Assembly: GCF_029688735.1 (NCBI RefSeq)
Contig: NZ_JARULD010000002.1
Coordinates: forward strand, 124,001 to 188,000
Source: Qipengyuania flavescens
GTDB lineage: Bacteria > Pseudomonadota > Alphaproteobacteria > Sphingomonadales > Sphingomonadaceae
DNA length: 64,000 nucleotides
Reading direction: 5' to 3'
Position numbers and translations under genes: made by a program. This document shows positions 54,145-62,608 of the stretch, piece after piece. Positions within the stretch are counted from its first letter, which is position 1. Each line of letters begins with the position of its first letter. A model generated the notes under the pieces. The model saw nothing but the letters and a program-made list of their open reading frames with translations, had not been told where the DNA came from and searched no databases.

Positions 54145-54684
54145 ATGCACAAACATCTTTTGGCAAGCGTTGCGGCGCTCGGCCTCGCGGCATGCGGCGG
54201 AAACACCAGTGCCGATGCGGACGGCGATGGCGAGATCACGGGTGCAGAGGTCGCCGAGATGGCCGACGAAATGGTCAAGCCCGAAGCCGGCCAGTATCGC
54301 GCCACCACCGAACTGGTCGAACTGGAGGCGCCCGGCGCGCCGCCGGAAGCGGTCGAGATGATGCGCGGCATGATGAGCCGCAGTTTCGAATACTGCCTCA
54401 CCCAGGAGGAAGCCGACCGGGGCTTCGAGGAAATGGCGCGCGAGTCCCAGGACGAGAATTGCTCGTTCGAGAAGTTCGACGTCGATGGCGGCGATATCGA
54501 CGCTGTCATGACCTGCTCCGGCCAAAGCGAGGGCACGATGCGCATGACCATGCAGGGCAGCGGCGGCCGGACGAGTTCCGAAATGACCATGACCATGGAA
54601 GGCAATATACCGGGCCAGGGCGAAGGCAGGATGGTCATGAACACCAGCCACGAACGCATCGGCGATTGTCCGGCCGAGGGCTGA
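54145..54684 (+). CDS. DUF3617 lipoprotein with EF-hand-like loop
   Basis: This 179-residue lipoprotein (Cys17 in LAAC) belongs to the DUF3617 group: PEAGQYRATTELVELEAPGA, a Cys pair around FEYCLTQEEAD and DENCSFEKFDVDGG, and a Met/Thr-rich beta region ending in HERIGDC. Unusually, residues 24-35 (DADGDGEITGAE) fit the 12-residue EF-hand loop consensus exactly. Calcium binding by the mature N-terminus is therefore possible. ATG 54145 follows GGGGAGAA. Methionine-rich segments (about 130-155) are notable. Confidence 0.75.
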   Translation: MHKHLLASVAALGLAACGGNTSADADGDGEITGAEVAEMADEMVKPEAGQYRATTELVELEAPGAPPEAVEMMRGMMSRSFEYCLTQEEADRGFEEMARESQDENCSFEKFDVDGGDIDAVMTCSGQSEGTMRMTMQGSGGRTSSEMTMTMEGNIPGQGEGRMVMNTSHERIGDCPAEG

Positions 54685-54749
54685 TGACATCTCGGTGACA
54701 GTTTGAAATTCGGGACCCGTTAATCGCGGCCGTGCATTATGACGCGGTG

Positions 54750-55517
54750 ATGGCAACGTTACCGTTCAAAGACAGCGCACTCCAACATGGCGAGGAACTC
54801 GCGCGCCGCTGGGCGCTCGCGAAAGAGCCGTGCCCCGACGATGCCCGTGGGCCGCGCTGGCAATTGCTGCTCCGCGAATTTCTCTGGCCGTTCGAGCCGC
54901 TGCGTAGACGGCTTGGCGACGCTCTGGAAATCGCCCCGGCTGCCGATCCCAAGCACATCATGCTGCTGCCGGGTTTCGGCGCCCATCCGATCCGCATGCG
55001 CTGGATGGCGCGGCGGCTGGAAGAGGCCGGGCATACCGCCAAGCGCTGGGGCCTCGGTTACAACCTCGGCGCCACGGCCGACCGTTTCGCGCGCGTCGAG
55101 AAGCGCTTGCTCGCCCTGCATGAGCGGCATGGCGAGCCGATCGTGCTGGTCGGCTGGAGCCTCGGCGGGGTGATGGCGCGCGAACTTGCCAAGCAGCATC
55201 CCGACAAGGTCGCGAAGGTCGTCACCATGGGCTCGCCCTTTTCCGGCAGCCCGCGGGCGAACAACGGCTGGCGCGCCTATCAGGCGATCGCGGGCCACCG
55301 CGTCGACGAGCCGGAAATCGACACGGTCGTCGCTGAAAAGCCGCCGGTGGAGACGGTCGCGATCTGGAGCCCGTGCGATGGGGTCGTCCATCCGAAGTCG
55401 GCCTGCGGCCGTCCTGGCGAACGCGACCGCGCCATCCCCGTGCGTTGCTCGCACATGGGCCTCGTGATGACCAATGAGGCGATGGCGGCGCTTCTCGCGG
55501 AACTTGATCGCGCCTGA
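54750..55517 (+). CDS. Alpha/beta hydrolase, lipase-like
   Basis: This 255-residue alpha/beta-fold protein carries the nucleophile elbow GWSLGG (Ser about 139), preceded by IMLLPGFGAHPIRM as the oxyanion strand. A C-terminal His in RCSHMGLV (about 238) and Asp in SPCDGVVHP (about 212) complete a triad. There is no signal peptide. PGAP1/lipase-like members of this type act on esters; substrate unknown. GTG 54732 is an alternative start. It lies 59 bases before the Anbu operon on the same strand, so shared expression is possible. Confidence 0.8.
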   Translation: MATLPFKDSALQHGEELARRWALAKEPCPDDARGPRWQLLLREFLWPFEPLRRRLGDALEIAPAADPKHIMLLPGFGAHPIRMRWMARRLEEAGHTAKRWGLGYNLGATADRFARVEKRLLALHERHGEPIVLVGWSLGGVMARELAKQHPDKVAKVVTMGSPFSGSPRANNGWRAYQAIAGHRVDEPEIDTVVAEKPPVETVAIWSPCDGVVHPKSACGRPGERDRAIPVRCSHMGLVMTNEAMAALLAELDRA

Positions 55518-55576
55518 AAGCTTGTGTTCCTGTAGGATCACGGCATGTCCTGTGCCGTGAACATCCCCGGGGGACA

Positions 55577-57004
55577 ATGACGGGCAACGCCGAATTCTTC
55601 GACGAAATGCATGGTGCCGATGGTAGCGTGCGTGATGCCTATGAGCGGTATTGCGACTGGTTCGACGAACAGAAGACCGGCCTGCTGAAGCGCAAGCATG
55701 CCGAGGCGGAGACGAACTTCCGCAAGACCGGCATCACCTTCAATGTCTATGGCGAGGACGAGGCCGAAGAGCGGCTGATCCCCTTCGACATGGTGCCGCG
55801 CGTGATTACCGCGGCCGAGTGGCGCAAGCTGACCCGCGGGATCGAGCAGCGCGTGTCGGCGCTCAATGCCTTCATGCACGACCTATATCACCGACAGGAA
55901 ATCATTCGCGCCGGGCGCATTCCGGAGCGGCTGTTCCGCGACAACGCCGCGTGGCTGCCGAACATGGTCGGCTTCACTCCGCCGGGCGGGGTTTACACGC
56001 ATATCGTCGGCATCGACCTGGTCCGCACCGGGCCGGACGAATTCTACGTGCTCGAAGACAATGCGCGCACACCGTCGGGCGTCAGCTACATGCTGGAAAA
56101 TCGCGAAACCATGATGGCGATGTTTCCGGAGCTGTTCATGCGCGTGCCGGTGGAACAAGTCTCCGACTATCCGCGTCGGCTGGCCAAGAGTCTCGCCGCC
56201 TGCGCACCCGATTGCACCGAGGGTAAGCCCACGGTCGCGGTGCTCACCCCGGGGATCTATAACTCTGCCTATTTCGAACACGCCTTCCTCGCCGACCAGA
56301 TGGGCGCGGAACTGATCGAAGGCAGCGATCTGAGGGTGATCGACGGGCGCGTCGCCATGCGCACGACGCGCGGATTCCAGCCGGTCGATGTGATCTATCG
56401 CCGGGTGGACGACAAATTCCTCGACCCGCTGACCTTCAACGAGGACAGCGTGCTCGGCGTGCCGGGGATCATGGATGTGTACCGCGCGGGCGGCGTCACC
56501 ATCGCCAACGCCCCGGGAACCGGGGTTGCCGACGATAAGGCGATCTATTCCTTCATGCCGGAGATCGTCGAGTTCTATACTGGCGAGAAACCACTGCTTC
56601 CCAATGTGGAGACGCATCGCTGCGCCGATGAAGAAACCCTGAAATACGTCCTCGACAATCTGGAGGAGCTGGTCGTCAAGGAGGTGCATGGCTCCGGCGG
56701 CTATGGCATGCTCATCGGCCCGGCTGCCTCGAAGAAAGAGATCGACGAGTTTCGCAAAAAGCTGGTGGAGAAGCCCGAGAATTACATCGCGCAGCCGACG
56801 CTGTCGCTGTCGACCTGCCCGATCTTCACCAAGAAGGGCCTCGCGCCGCGCCATGTCGACTTGCGACCCTTCGTGCTGGTGTCGCCCGACAAGGTCGACA
56901 TCACGCCGGGCGGCCTGACGCGCGTGGCGCTGAAAGAGGGCTCGCTTGTGGTGAACTCGAGCCAGGGCGGCGGCACCAAGGACACTTGGGTGCTTAAAGA
57001 CTGA
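55577..57004 (+). CDS. Circularly permuted ATP-grasp protein (COG2308 type)
   Basis: This 475-residue circularly permuted ATP-grasp protein probably forms peptide or amide bonds using ATP. Characteristic blocks: RVSALNAFMHDLYHRQEIIR, FTPPGGVYTHIVGIDLVRTG, YVLEDNARTPSGVSYMLENR and VKEVHGSGGYGMLIGP. It is the first of four genes (with alpha-E, transglutaminase and Anbu) that occur together in many proteobacteria. Its stop overlaps the next start (TGATG). The product may build or modify a small peptide linked to the system; that is inference from the family. Confidence 0.9.
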   Translation: MTGNAEFFDEMHGADGSVRDAYERYCDWFDEQKTGLLKRKHAEAETNFRKTGITFNVYGEDEAEERLIPFDMVPRVITAAEWRKLTRGIEQRVSALNAFMHDLYHRQEIIRAGRIPERLFRDNAAWLPNMVGFTPPGGVYTHIVGIDLVRTGPDEFYVLEDNARTPSGVSYMLENRETMMAMFPELFMRVPVEQVSDYPRRLAKSLAACAPDCTEGKPTVAVLTPGIYNSAYFEHAFLADQMGAELIEGSDLRVIDGRVAMRTTRGFQPVDVIYRRVDDKFLDPLTFNEDSVLGVPGIMDVYRAGGVTIANAPGTGVADDKAIYSFMPEIVEFYTGEKPLLPNVETHRCADEETLKYVLDNLEELVVKEVHGSGGYGMLIGPAASKKEIDEFRKKLVEKPENYIAQPTLSLSTCPIFTKKGLAPRHVDLRPFVLVSPDKVDITPGGLTRVALKEGSLVVNSSQGGGTKDTWVLKD

Positions 57005-57948
57005 TGCTGGGAAGAACCGCCAACGGCCTGTTCTGGATGTTCCGCTATCTCGAGCGGGCTGAGAATACTGCGCGCTTGCTCGACGCAGGCCTGCGCATGG
57101 CGCTGACCCGCGACCTCGTCACGGCCGAGGAAGAATGGCGATCGGTCATGGCCACTGCCGGACAGAAGCAGGGCTACGAGTCCAAGCACGGTACCTACAC
57201 CGGCATGCAGGCCTGGAACTACATGCTGCGCGACAAGGGCAATCCCGCCTCGATCCTCTCCATGTTCGGGCAGGTCCGCCAGAATGCCCGCCTCGCCCGC
57301 AACGCCATCAGCGGCGAGCTGTGGGAAGCGATCAACGAGAACTGGCTGGTCATGGAGAAACAGCTGGGGAAGCCGGTGGGCGAGAACCGCGTGCTCGACA
57401 CGGTGGCCACCATTCGCCGCGCCGGAACGTTGGCGCACGGCGCGATGGAAGGCTCCATGTTGCGCGACGAAGGCTATCATTTCGCCCAGGCCGGTACGTT
57501 CATCGAGCGCGCCGACAGCATCGCGCGCATCCTAGATATCAAGTATTACCTGCTGTTGCCCTCGCTGTCCTATGTCGGGTCGAGCCTCGATACCGGGCAG
57601 TGGGACCAGGTGTTGCGCTCGGTGTCCGGGGACCGCGCCTATCGCTGGCTCAATGCCGGACAGATCGACGCGAAGGGTATTTGCGAGTTCCTGATCCTCG
57701 ACGATGCCTTCCCGCGCAGCCTGGCCTTCTGCCATTCCGAACTTCGCGCCAACCTTGCAGCGCTCGCCCGCCTCCATGGGCGAGAGGGCCAGAGCAACGA
57801 GTTGATGCGCGAAGCCGATACGCGCATCACCGACCTCACCATCGATGAGGTTTTCGACCAGGGACTGCACGAATTCCTGCTCGAATTCATGTCCAGCAAC
57901 GCAGCGATCGGCCAGGCGATTGCGCAAGATTACCGGTTCCTTGCCTGA
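57004..57948 (+). CDS. Alpha-E domain protein (DUF403, COG2307 type)
   Basis: This 314-residue all-helical alpha-E domain protein starts MLGRTANGLFWMFRYLERAE, the family's opening motif, and includes RAGTLAHGAMEGSM and FIERADSIARILDIKYY. No biochemical activity is firmly assigned; alpha-E proteins almost always follow the permuted ATP-grasp gene and are probably a partner of it. Start and stop both overlap neighbours (TGATG), so the four genes are translationally linked. Confidence 0.9.
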   Translation: MLGRTANGLFWMFRYLERAENTARLLDAGLRMALTRDLVTAEEEWRSVMATAGQKQGYESKHGTYTGMQAWNYMLRDKGNPASILSMFGQVRQNARLARNAISGELWEAINENWLVMEKQLGKPVGENRVLDTVATIRRAGTLAHGAMEGSMLRDEGYHFAQAGTFIERADSIARILDIKYYLLLPSLSYVGSSLDTGQWDQVLRSVSGDRAYRWLNAGQIDAKGICEFLILDDAFPRSLAFCHSELRANLAALARLHGREGQSNELMREADTRITDLTIDEVFDQGLHEFLLEFMSSNAAIGQAIAQDYRFLA

Positions 57949-58766
57949 TGCGCCTCTCCATTCGCCATACCACCCGCTATCGCTTCGACACTCCGGTCGT
58001 GCACGCTCTACAGCGTTTGCGCCTGACGCCCAAGGAGACGCAGGGGCAGGAAATCCTCGAATGGGAAATGGAATATGAGAACGCCCATCCCGAGCTGACC
58101 TACGAAGACCAGCATCACAACACCACCACGCTGGTTTCCGTGGAAAGCGGATCGCAGGAAGTGCGCGTAACCTGCCATGGCAAGGTCGATACGCATGATC
58201 ATGCGGGAGTCATCGGGCGCCATGCAGGCCATCTTCCGCTCTGGAGTTTTCAGGGACAGACGGATCTCACGCGTCCGGGGCCGGGCATGAAGAAACTGCT
58301 CAAGGAGATCGAGAAGAGCGAGGACAGCGGCCTCGATCGCCTCCACCGGTTGTCGGCAACGATCCTGGAGCGGGTGGAGTATCAAACCGGGACCACCCAT
58401 TCGCGCACCAGCGCGGAGGAATCCTTCGCCTCGGCCCACGGCGTTTGCCAGGACCATGCGCATATCTTCATCGGCTCCGCCCGCGCGCTGGGCATTCCCG
58501 CGCGCTATGTCAGCGGCTATCTGATGATGAACGACCGGATCGACCAGGAAGCGAGCCATGCCTGGGCCGAAGCGCATGTCGAAGGACTCGGCTGGGTCGG
58601 CTTCGATATTTCGAACGGGATAAGTCCCGACGAGCGTTATGTCCGCGTTGCAACGGGCCGAGATTATCGCGATGCAGCGCCGGTAACAGGGATCAGTTTC
58701 GGCACGACATCGACCGTGCTCGAAGTCGATGTCGCGGTCGAACAACAGCAGATACAGCAGCAATAG
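57948..58766 (+). CDS. Transglutaminase-like cysteine peptidase (COG1305 type)
   Basis: This 272-residue protein has an N-terminal transglutaminase-like beta domain (about 1-80, opening IRHTTRYRFDTPVVHALQRL) and a C-terminal papain-like core. The catalytic Cys is in GVCQDHAHIFIG (about 166), His in EASHAWAEAHVEGLGWVGFD (about 205) and Asp in the same stretch. It probably cleaves or crosslinks a peptide produced by the ATP-grasp enzyme. The C-terminus is Gln-rich. Anbu follows after 19 bases. Confidence 0.9.
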   Translation: MRLSIRHTTRYRFDTPVVHALQRLRLTPKETQGQEILEWEMEYENAHPELTYEDQHHNTTTLVSVESGSQEVRVTCHGKVDTHDHAGVIGRHAGHLPLWSFQGQTDLTRPGPGMKKLLKEIEKSEDSGLDRLHRLSATILERVEYQTGTTHSRTSAEESFASAHGVCQDHAHIFIGSARALGIPARYVSGYLMMNDRIDQEASHAWAEAHVEGLGWVGFDISNGISPDERYVRVATGRDYRDAAPVTGISFGTTSTVLEVDVAVEQQQIQQQ

Positions 58767-58785
58767 CTGCCGAGGGTAATTTTCG

Positions 58786-59535
58786 ATGACCTATTGCGTA
58801 GGCATGATGCTCGACAAGGGCCTCGTCCTGATGAGCGACACCCGCACCAACTCGGGCGTCGACAACATTTCCGTGTTCCGCAAGATGTTCACCTGGCAGG
58901 AACCGGGCGAGCGGATCATCACGGTGATGACGGCGGGTAATCTCGCTTCTACCCAGGCTGTCGTCAGCCAGCTCGAAGAGCGGATGAAGGAGCCGGGCGA
59001 GCGCGAGAACATCCTGTTCGAGGCGCCGACCATGTTCAACGTCGCGACCGAAATCGGCAAGCTATTACGCTCGACTATCGGAGAGCGGCAGTCGGCCAAT
59101 GGCGCGCGGGGGCAGGGCAAGTTCACTGCGTCCATCATCGTGGCCGGCCAGATCAAGGGCATGGAGCCGCGCCTGTTCATGGTGTATCCCGAAGGCAATT
59201 TCATCGAGGCGAGCCTCGACACGCCCTTCTTCCAGATCGGCGAGACGAAATACGGCCGCCCCATCATCATTCGCGGCTACGACCGGGAAATGAGCCTGGA
59301 GGACGGGGTCAAGCTTCTGATGGTGAGCTTCGATTCCACACTGAAGGCGAACCTTTCGGTCGGCTTGCCACTGGACCTCCAGGTGATCGAGCGCGACATG
59401 TTCGAGCCCAAGCACCAACACCGCATCACACATGACGATTCGTATTTCCAGGCAATCTCGGCTGGCTGGGGCGATGCTCTCAAGCATGCCTTCCACTCGC
59501 TGCCGGACTACAGCTTCTATCGCGAGGACGAATGA
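58786..59535 (+). CDS. Anbu, ancestral proteasome beta-subunit-like peptidase
   Basis: This 249-residue Ntn-hydrolase-fold protein of the Anbu family. After removal of Met1 the N-terminus is Thr2 (TYCVGMMLDKGLVLMSDTRT), the proteasome-type nucleophile. The conserved Asp in SDTRTNSGVDNI and Lys in RKMFTW fit the active site. The family forms open helical or ring assemblies and its substrate is unknown. It is the fourth gene of the ATP-grasp/alpha-E/transglutaminase set, the usual Anbu neighbourhood. The regulator at 59652 lies 116 bases downstream. Confidence 0.92.
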   Translation: MTYCVGMMLDKGLVLMSDTRTNSGVDNISVFRKMFTWQEPGERIITVMTAGNLASTQAVVSQLEERMKEPGERENILFEAPTMFNVATEIGKLLRSTIGERQSANGARGQGKFTASIIVAGQIKGMEPRLFMVYPEGNFIEASLDTPFFQIGETKYGRPIIIRGYDREMSLEDGVKLLMVSFDSTLKANLSVGLPLDLQVIERDMFEPKHQHRITHDDSYFQAISAGWGDALKHAFHSLPDYSFYREDE

Positions 59536-59608
59536 TGGCTCCGATACGGAGGTAATCCCGCCCTCGACCATAGCGGCATGCGCGCGTTTCGCGTATCCGT
59601 AAGGGTCC

Positions 59609-59623
59609 GAATAGGTAGTATTC
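59609..59623. promoter_or_regulatory. Short inverted repeat upstream of the LuxR-type regulator
   Basis: GAATA (59609-59613) and TATTC (59619-59623) form a 5-bp inverted repeat with a 5-base spacer in the 116-base gap between the Anbu gene and the regulator. It may be an operator, possibly for autoregulation. Weak, because short repeats are common. Confidence 0.25.
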
Positions 59624-59651
59624 CGAATTACGCATTTACCCCGATTGCGCC

Positions 59652-60293
59652 ATGCCTAAGTGCATGGAACAGCGTCAAACTCTCCACATCGTCGGCGGCT
59701 CCAGCCGCTCCCGCGCCGAGCAATCTCACCTGGGATTTGCTCTCGGCCACCACTGCGAAGTCTATGCCGGTACAGGTGAGCTGGTCGAACATGTGCCGGA
59801 CCACGGCATCATCCTTGCTTTCGACGATCCTGCCGATGGCGGAGTCGCGCGTGTGCTGCGGGCATTGTCGGTGATCGGTAAATGGCTTCCGGTCGTCGCC
59901 ACATCCTTCGATCCCCGTCCGACCTGCGTCGTCGAGGCGATCAAGGCAGGCGCGCTCGATTATCTGCGCCTGCCCTTGCAGGAAGAGCGCCTCGACAGCG
60001 CCATCGCCCGGATCAGCGGGGAGGCGGATGCCTATGCGAAGGCGCGACGCAAGATAGTCGAGGCCCGCAACCGCATCGCCGCCCTGTCTCCGCGGGAGCG
60101 CGAAGTCCTGGACTGGCTGGCCGAAGGGTGCAGTAACAAGATGATCGCGCGAGAATTGTCGATCAGTCCGCGCACGGTGGAAATCCATCGCGCCAACATG
60201 ATGACCAAGCTGGGCGCGGACCATCCGAGTCAGGCCGTCCGCTTGCGGCTAGAGGCGCAACTCGACCCGGGCGGTCAGATGGCGACCGGATAG
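59652..60293 (+). CDS. LuxR/FixJ-type regulator with degenerate receiver domain
   Basis: This 213-residue regulator joins a receiver-like domain (about 10-125) to a LuxR helix-turn-helix (about 145-205: LSPREREVLDWLAEGCSNKM, then RELSISPRTVEIHRANMMTK). The receiver lacks its key residues: the acid pocket reads IVGGSSRS rather than IVDDDxxx, the phospho-acceptor position at the end of beta-3 is Ala (ILAFDDP), and the conserved Lys of the KP motif is Leu (RLPLQ). Only the Thr in VVATSFDP is kept. Control by phosphorylation is therefore unlikely. ATG 59652 or 59664 may start it. Confidence 0.82.
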   Translation: MPKCMEQRQTLHIVGGSSRSRAEQSHLGFALGHHCEVYAGTGELVEHVPDHGIILAFDDPADGGVARVLRALSVIGKWLPVVATSFDPRPTCVVEAIKAGALDYLRLPLQEERLDSAIARISGEADAYAKARRKIVEARNRIAALSPREREVLDWLAEGCSNKMIARELSISPRTVEIHRANMMTKLGADHPSQAVRLRLEAQLDPGGQMATG

Positions 60294-60306
60294 TCGCCCG
60301 GGCCGT

Positions 60307-60975
60307 TTAGCGGCAGAAAGACCCGTTACCGAATTCCAGATGCAGGTGATCGCGGTGCGCCGCGTTGTAATCCGGGCCGAGGACCGTGCCGAAGCGCTTG
60401 CAGGCGCTGGCATGGACCGTGCGCAGGAACTCGCGCTCGCGCGGAGATGCGTGCCAGTCGTCCTTCACCGAAATACGGCGGCCATCGGCGAGGACGAAGC
60501 CCGAAACGTCGATCGCTTCCGCCCTTGCGTGGGCCGAGCGTCGGCCCGTCCCGGCGACATTGCGGCAGGAGTAACTTCCGAAGGTCTCGATACGCGCCAG
60601 AGGACTGCCGAGGATCTGCCGCGCTGCCCGGTCGACACCGAAACGGGCCCAGCCGGCCAGCGTATTGGCCGCGGGGCAGGCGAGCGGGCCGAGATTAGTG
60701 ATGGCGAAACTGCTCTCGTCCCCCCCGATACCGTCCAGCTTCACGGTGTTGAGATTGCTGCAGCCTGCGCCGAAAAAGCGGTCGGGCAGGGGCGCGAAAC
60801 TCGAACCGGTCTTGCCGAGCTCGACATGGCACTGGCGCGCCTCCGGCCGGGGCTGGGCGATGGCGGGCACCGCGCTTTCAGTGCGCACCCGCTCGGGCGC
60901 CTCGCGATCGGGAATAGCGCCGCATCCTGCCACCAACAGGAGGAGAGGAGAAAGAATGGCAGGATGCGAACGCAT
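60307..60975 (-). CDS. Extensin-like family lipoprotein
   Basis: This 222-residue protein has a lipoprotein signal (LLLLVAGCGAIP, Cys about 19) and an extensin-like C-terminal domain (DUF/Extensin-like_C). It contains FGSYSCRNVAGTGRRSAHAR, the DVSGFVLADGRRISV segment and the closing HRDHLHLEFG. The paired Arg/His/Asp arrangement resembles D-Ala-D-Ala carboxypeptidase-like zinc folds (SxHxxAxAxD and HxH), so cell-wall peptide binding or cleavage is plausible. It is convergent with the LuxR gene, 13 bases apart. Confidence 0.82.
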   Translation of the reverse strand: MRSHPAILSPLLLLVAGCGAIPDREAPERVRTESAVPAIAQPRPEARQCHVELGKTGSSFAPLPDRFFGAGCSNLNTVKLDGIGGDESSFAITNLGPLACPAANTLAGWARFGVDRAARQILGSPLARIETFGSYSCRNVAGTGRRSAHARAEAIDVSGFVLADGRRISVKDDWHASPREREFLRTVHASACKRFGTVLGPDYNAAHRDHLHLEFGNGSFCR

Positions 60976-61029
60976 GCCTGCGAGTATCACCAAATATGGT
61001 TAACGTAACGCTAACCCGTTCGCTTTCGG

Positions 61030-62508
61030 TCAGGCGGCGGTTGCTACTCGGTCGCGATAAGTCGCCTTGCTGACCAGTACGATGGCCAGCCACGCCGCGA
61101 TGAAGCCGGGCACAATCTCGTACAGTCCGCCGTCGAAACCGGGCAGCTCCGAATTCCAGCCAAGCGCGATCCACGCCACGACGACAGCCGCACCGGTAAC
61201 TAGGCCCGCGAGGGCTCCGGCGCCGGTCATCCGGTCCCAGGTCAGCGAGAGGATGATCAGCGGACCGAAGGCCGCCCCGAAGCCTGCCCAGGCATTGGAC
61301 ACGAGGCCGAGAACCTCGCTTTCGGGATCGCTCGCGATCAGGATGGCTGCAAGCGCCACCAGCGCGACGCAGATGCGGCCGACATTCACGCTCTCGCGCT
61401 CGCTGGCGTTCTTGCGGAAGAACAGCTTGTAGAAATCCTCGGTCAGCGAGGACGAGGCCACCAGCAGCTGCGAACTGATCGTCGACATGATTGCGGCGAG
61501 CAGCGCGGCCAGCAGGAAGCCCGTAATCAGCGGGTGGAACAGCAGATTCGCCAAGACGATGAAGATCGTCTCCGGATTGTCTACCGCCAACCCATTGCGC
61601 TCCACGTACGCGCGGCCGGCGATGCCGATGCCGATCGAACCCAGCAGCGCGACGCCCATCCAGGTCATGCCGATGTTGCGCGCGGTCTTTACCTTGTCGA
61701 TGGTGTCGATGGCCATGAAACGCACGATGATATGCGGCTGGCCGAAATAGCCGAGGCCCCACGTGACCGCGCTGATGAAGCCGAGCAGCGTGAGTCCTTG
61801 CGTCAGGCTGAGGAAGCCTTCCACCGGCACATCGGACAGCGAGCCGCCGCCTTCGCCACCGGCGCCGAACATTACCACGATTGGCATCAGCACCAGCGCC
61901 ACCACCATGATGCAGCCCTGCACGAAGTCCGTCAGGCTGACCGCGAGGAACCCGCCGACCATGGTATAGGCGAGGACCACCAGCGCGGTGATCCAGATGC
62001 CCATCATGTAATCGCTCATGCCGACATCGGGCAGGATGCCTGCGAAACTCGTTTCGAACAACAGGCCCCCGCCGACGAGGCCGGCAGCGGTGTAGACCGA
62101 GAAGAACACGACGACGATCAGCGCACTCGCGACCCGCAGGGCGACGGCCTTGTCGGGAAAGCGGTTGGCGAGGAATTCGGGGATGGTCAGCGCATTGCCA
62201 TAGCTTTCCGTCTGGGCGCGCAGGCGCGGCGCGACGACGATCCAGTTGACCAGCGCGCCGACGAACAAGCCGATCCCGATCCATGCCTCGACCAGCCCGC
62301 TGGCGTAGAGCGCGCCGGGCAGGCCAAGCAGCAGCCAGCCGCTCATGTCCGAGGCACCGGCGGACAGCGCAGCGACCGCCGGCGGCAAATTGCGTCCGGC
62401 CAGCAGATAGCCTTCGCTAGTGTCGGTCGAGCGCTTCCAGGCCCACAGGCCGATGGCGATCATGAGCACGAAATAAAGCGCGAGGCTGACGAGTGTTCCT
62501 GTTTCCAT
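61030..62508 (-). CDS. putP: Sodium/proline symporter
   Basis: PutP (492 residues) imports proline with Na+ and has 13 membrane helices. The N-terminal YFVLMIAIGLWAWKR, the Na+/proline-binding segment LSAGASDMSGWLLLGLPGA (about 51-69), GGFLAVSLTDFVQG and the STISSQLLVASSSLTEDFYK motif are all as in SSS-family proline transporters. ATG 62508 is chosen; the open frame upstream reads through the divergent glycosyltransferase start region and is not needed. Family length matches. Confidence 0.92.
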   Translation of the reverse strand: METGTLVSLALYFVLMIAIGLWAWKRSTDTSEGYLLAGRNLPPAVAALSAGASDMSGWLLLGLPGALYASGLVEAWIGIGLFVGALVNWIVVAPRLRAQTESYGNALTIPEFLANRFPDKAVALRVASALIVVVFFSVYTAAGLVGGGLLFETSFAGILPDVGMSDYMMGIWITALVVLAYTMVGGFLAVSLTDFVQGCIMVVALVLMPIVVMFGAGGEGGGSLSDVPVEGFLSLTQGLTLLGFISAVTWGLGYFGQPHIIVRFMAIDTIDKVKTARNIGMTWMGVALLGSIGIGIAGRAYVERNGLAVDNPETIFIVLANLLFHPLITGFLLAALLAAIMSTISSQLLVASSSLTEDFYKLFFRKNASERESVNVGRICVALVALAAILIASDPESEVLGLVSNAWAGFGAAFGPLIILSLTWDRMTGAGALAGLVTGAAVVVAWIALGWNSELPGFDGGLYEIVPGFIAAWLAIVLVSKATYRDRVATAA

Positions 62509-62608
62509 GCGGGCGCTGGTAACAAACGCAACCGGGATGGTCCACCGCCACTCCGAACCACGGTAGCGACGGGTTGCGCGGGCCACTTCGAGCGGGCAAG
62601 CGAAGCGG

